Positions 27,739 to 29,401 of a stretch of 29,401 bases of DNA are shown piece by piece. Under the pieces are notes generated by a model. That model made no database searches. It was not told where the DNA came from and saw nothing but the letters and a program-made list of their open reading frames with translations. The stretch is from a virus: the IMG/VR virus record IMGVR_UViG_3300034198_001978, positions 1 through 29,401 of that record; one strand, 5' to 3'. Numbering within the stretch: position 1 is the stretch's first letter; the number at the start of each line of letters is the position of its first letter. A program made the position numbers and the translations under genes.

Positions 27739-27894
27739 ATGGCGACTAAACCTGGACTGTATGCCAACGTTCACGCAAAACAGGCTCGCATTAAAGCTGG
27801 CTCTGGCGAGAAAATGAACAAAGTGGGCAGCAAAGCAGCGCCCACTGCTAAAGACTTTAAAGATTCTGCCAAGACGGCAAAAAAGGGTAAGTAA
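27739..27894 (+). CDS. Small basic conserved phage protein (KPGLYANVHAKQ type)
   Basis: A 51-residue Lys-rich protein too short for common gene finders. MATKPGLYANVHAKQARIKA and the following GSGEKMNKVGSKAAPTAKDF pattern recurs in many phages near structural or packaging genes, without known function. It overlaps the next ATG by one base (TAATG). It may bind DNA or be a small virion component. Confidence 0.65.
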   Translation: MATKPGLYANVHAKQARIKAGSGEKMNKVGSKAAPTAKDFKDSAKTAKKGK

Positions 27895-28043
27895 TGCCAT
27901 TGGTCAAATCAAAATCGCCGGAAGCCTTCCGCAAAAATGTCAAGGCCGAAGTTGCCGCAGGCAAGCCCGTCAAACAGGCGGTTGCCATTGCGTATGCTGT
28001 TAAACGTGAAGCTGCTAAACCCGCACCCAAGGGTAAAAAATGA
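27894..28043 (+). CDS. Small basic conserved phage protein (YAVKREA type)
   Basis: A 49-residue protein, helical and Lys-rich: KSPEAFRKNVKAEVAAGKPV then KQAVAIAYAVKREAAK. I recognise this motif from many phages next to packaging genes; function unknown. It ends in an ATGA overlap with the co-chaperonin gene. Confidence 0.65.
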   Translation: MPLVKSKSPEAFRKNVKAEVAAGKPVKQAVAIAYAVKREAAKPAPKGKK

Positions 28044-28282
28044 GCCTTCGCGCCATGCAAAACTGCTTGATTATTGAGCGTGATGTTGAAAAGCACCCGC
28101 TTTTTGTGCTTCCGCTTGACGAAAATACCGAAACAGGTATCGTAGTATCCGCTGGGCCAGACTGCAAAGAATTAAAATCCGGGGATCACGTATACTTTGG
28201 GGTAGGGCAAGAATTTGCGTACGGTGGCACCAAGTACGTTGTCATGCGCGAACCCCATGTTTTAGGAGTCTTGAATGGCTGA
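28040..28282 (+). CDS. GroES-like co-chaperonin
   Basis: An 80-residue protein with the GroES beta-barrel pattern: NCLIIERDVEK, then TETGIVVSAGPDCKELKSGD, VYFGVG, and YVVMREPHVLGVL. E. coli GroES has 97 residues; here the mobile loop that contacts GroEL is shortened but keeps a hydrophobic LFVLPL. P22 coat protein folding needs the host GroEL/GroES system, so a phage version beside portal and coat genes fits. It overlaps the portal gene by 8 bases. Confidence 0.75.
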   Translation: MSLRAMQNCLIIERDVEKHPLFVLPLDENTETGIVVSAGPDCKELKSGDHVYFGVGQEFAYGGTKYVVMREPHVLGVLNG

Positions 28283-29401
28283 TCCTACCGGCATCGTAGC
28301 CGCAGCAGCAGTTGCTGTCGGCGGCTCGGCCAAAAATCAAAGCAGCGCCAGCATTTTGGCGACTGCTCGGTCACGACTTGACATGGCAATGTCTGCACTG
28401 TCGGAATCGCGTGAAGACGAGATCGACGACTTGCGCTTTTATGCCGGTTCGCCCGACAACCAGTGGCAGTGGCCCGCCGATGTGCTGGCTACTCGCGGTG
28501 CGGTGCAGGGCCAGACCATCAATGCCCGCCCTTGCTTGACCATCAACAAGCTGCCACAGCACGTTCGTCAAGTGACCAACGACATGCGGCAAAACCGTCC
28601 AGGCGCCAAGGTCATCCCCGTGGACGACAAGGCCGATTTGCAAGTGGCCGAGGTGCTTAACGGCATGATTCGCCACATCGAATACATCTCCGATGCCGAC
28701 GTGGCCTACGACACGGCCTGCGAAAACCAAGTGGCCTACGGCGAAGGCTACATTCGCATTTTGACCGAGTATTGCGACGAAAACACCTTTGACCAAGACA
28801 TTAAAATCGGCCGTGTTCGCAACAGTTTCTCGGTCTACATGGACCCAATGATCCAAGACCCCACGGGTGCGGATGCCAAATACTGTTTTGTGACCGAAGA
28901 CGTCAGCAAAGAAGACTACGAGCGCATGTACCCGGATGCCGCGCCTATCACAACACTGCAATCTTTGGGTGTTGGCGACCAATCTATCTCCAATTGGCTG
29001 AACGAAGACACTATTCGCATTGCCGATTACTACTACGTTGATTACGACCGCGCAACGCTGAATTTGTACCCCGGAAATGCCACAGCTTTTGAAGGCACAC
29101 CGGAAGACAAGATGCTGCGTATGACGTACGGCAAGCCAAAACGCTCCCGTGAGGCCGATCGCCCCCGCGTGCGCTACTGCAAAATCAACGGCTACGAAAT
29201 TCTTGAGCAAAATGAGTGGGCGGGCAAGTGGATTCCTGTGATCCGCGTTGTTGGCAACGAATTTGAGGTCGATGGCCGCTTGTATGTATCAGGTTTGGTA
29301 CGCAACGCCAAAGATGCCCAGCGCATGTACAACTATTGGGTGTCCCAAGAGGCAGAAATGCTGGCTTTGGCCCCTAAAGCGCCGTTTATTGGCTACGGTG
29401 G
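28275..29401 (+). CDS. Portal protein, P22 gp1-like, N-terminal part
   Basis: Partial; 375 residues are visible before the right edge. Ribosome site AGGAG lies six bases before the ATG. After a low-complexity N-terminus, residues ~40-130 contain DDLRFYAGSPDNQWQWP, RPCLTINKLPQHVRQVTNDM and RQNRPGAKVIPVDD, a set typical of the P22-type portal family. Next come VAYGEGYIRILTEY and SVYMDPMIQDPTGADAKYCF. Portals form the dodecameric ring through which DNA enters and leaves. The missing end should be followed by scaffold and coat genes. Confidence 0.88.
   Translation, partial: MADPTGIVAAAAVAVGGSAKNQSSASILATARSRLDMAMSALSESREDEIDDLRFYAGSPDNQWQWPADVLATRGAVQGQTINARPCLTINKLPQHVRQVTNDMRQNRPGAKVIPVDDKADLQVAEVLNGMIRHIEYISDADVAYDTACENQVAYGEGYIRILTEYCDENTFDQDIKIGRVRNSFSVYMDPMIQDPTGADAKYCFVTEDVSKEDYERMYPDAAPITTLQSLGVGDQSISNWLNEDTIRIADYYYVDYDRATLNLYPGNATAFEGTPEDKMLRMTYGKPKRSREADRPRVRYCKINGYEILEQNEWAGKWIPVIRVVGNEFEVDGRLYVSGLVRNAKDAQRMYNYWVSQEAEMLALAPKAPFIGYG

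Overview
The window is most of the genome of a tailed phage with a P22-like (short-tailed, podovirus-type) virion. The evidence is a P22-type coat protein, P22-type portal, gp4-like and gp10-like tail accessory proteins, and a set of long Ala/Gly-rich ejection proteins. No integrase, repressor, tRNA or bacterial housekeeping gene was found, so lifestyle is unresolved. The host is probably a Gram-negative proteobacterium: the phage carries sites that match the beta/gamma-proteobacterial LexA operator, and the lysis genes suit a Gram-negative cell. A more precise host cannot be read from the sequence.

Layout. (1) 1-12949, plus strand: end of coat gene, two small beta-rich virion-type proteins, gp4-like and gp10-like connector proteins, a fibre-like protein, a cupin-like protein, three ejection proteins, a lysis cassette (holin, M15 endopeptidase, 3TM holin), a GNAT acetyltransferase and an HTH-metallophosphoesterase. 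(2) 12955-16724, minus strand: an early-type operon read right to left, from VRR-NUC nuclease, C5 cytosine methyltransferase and SNF2 helicase to a chain of tiny proteins mostly joined by ATGA overlaps. (3) 16732-16782: back-to-back overlapping promoters. (4) 16813-23313, plus strand: replication operon (two small proteins, Cas4-like DUF2800 nuclease, probable ssDNA-binding protein, family A DNA polymerase, primase-helicase). (5) 23312-25146, minus strand: an accessory operon of seven small genes behind a strong sigma70-type promoter. (6) 25147-25745: a 0.6 kb non-coding control region. (7) 25746-29401, plus strand: small and large terminase, two tiny basic proteins, a GroES-like co-chaperonin and the start of the portal gene, which runs off the end.

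The packaging genes at the right edge and the coat gene at the left edge point the same way. The natural reading is one late operon running terminase, portal, (scaffold, unseen), coat, tail, ejection, lysis, broken here by the choice of window. The missing piece should contain the portal C-terminus, a scaffold and the coat N-terminus.

The most interesting stretch is 25147-25745. It holds at least nine perfect copies of TGTCCACA in both orientations, many at 8-9 bp spacing. Some match the TTGTCCACA form of the DnaA box, and AT-rich tracts lie nearby. It also holds a near-perfect LexA operator (19 of 20 bases of the E. coli consensus), a second weaker LexA-type site, a 17-bp inverted repeat made of paired iterons, a tandem 10-bp repeat and a strong outward promoter. 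I infer a combined replication origin or initiator-binding region and SOS-linked switch; none of this is proven from sequence alone.
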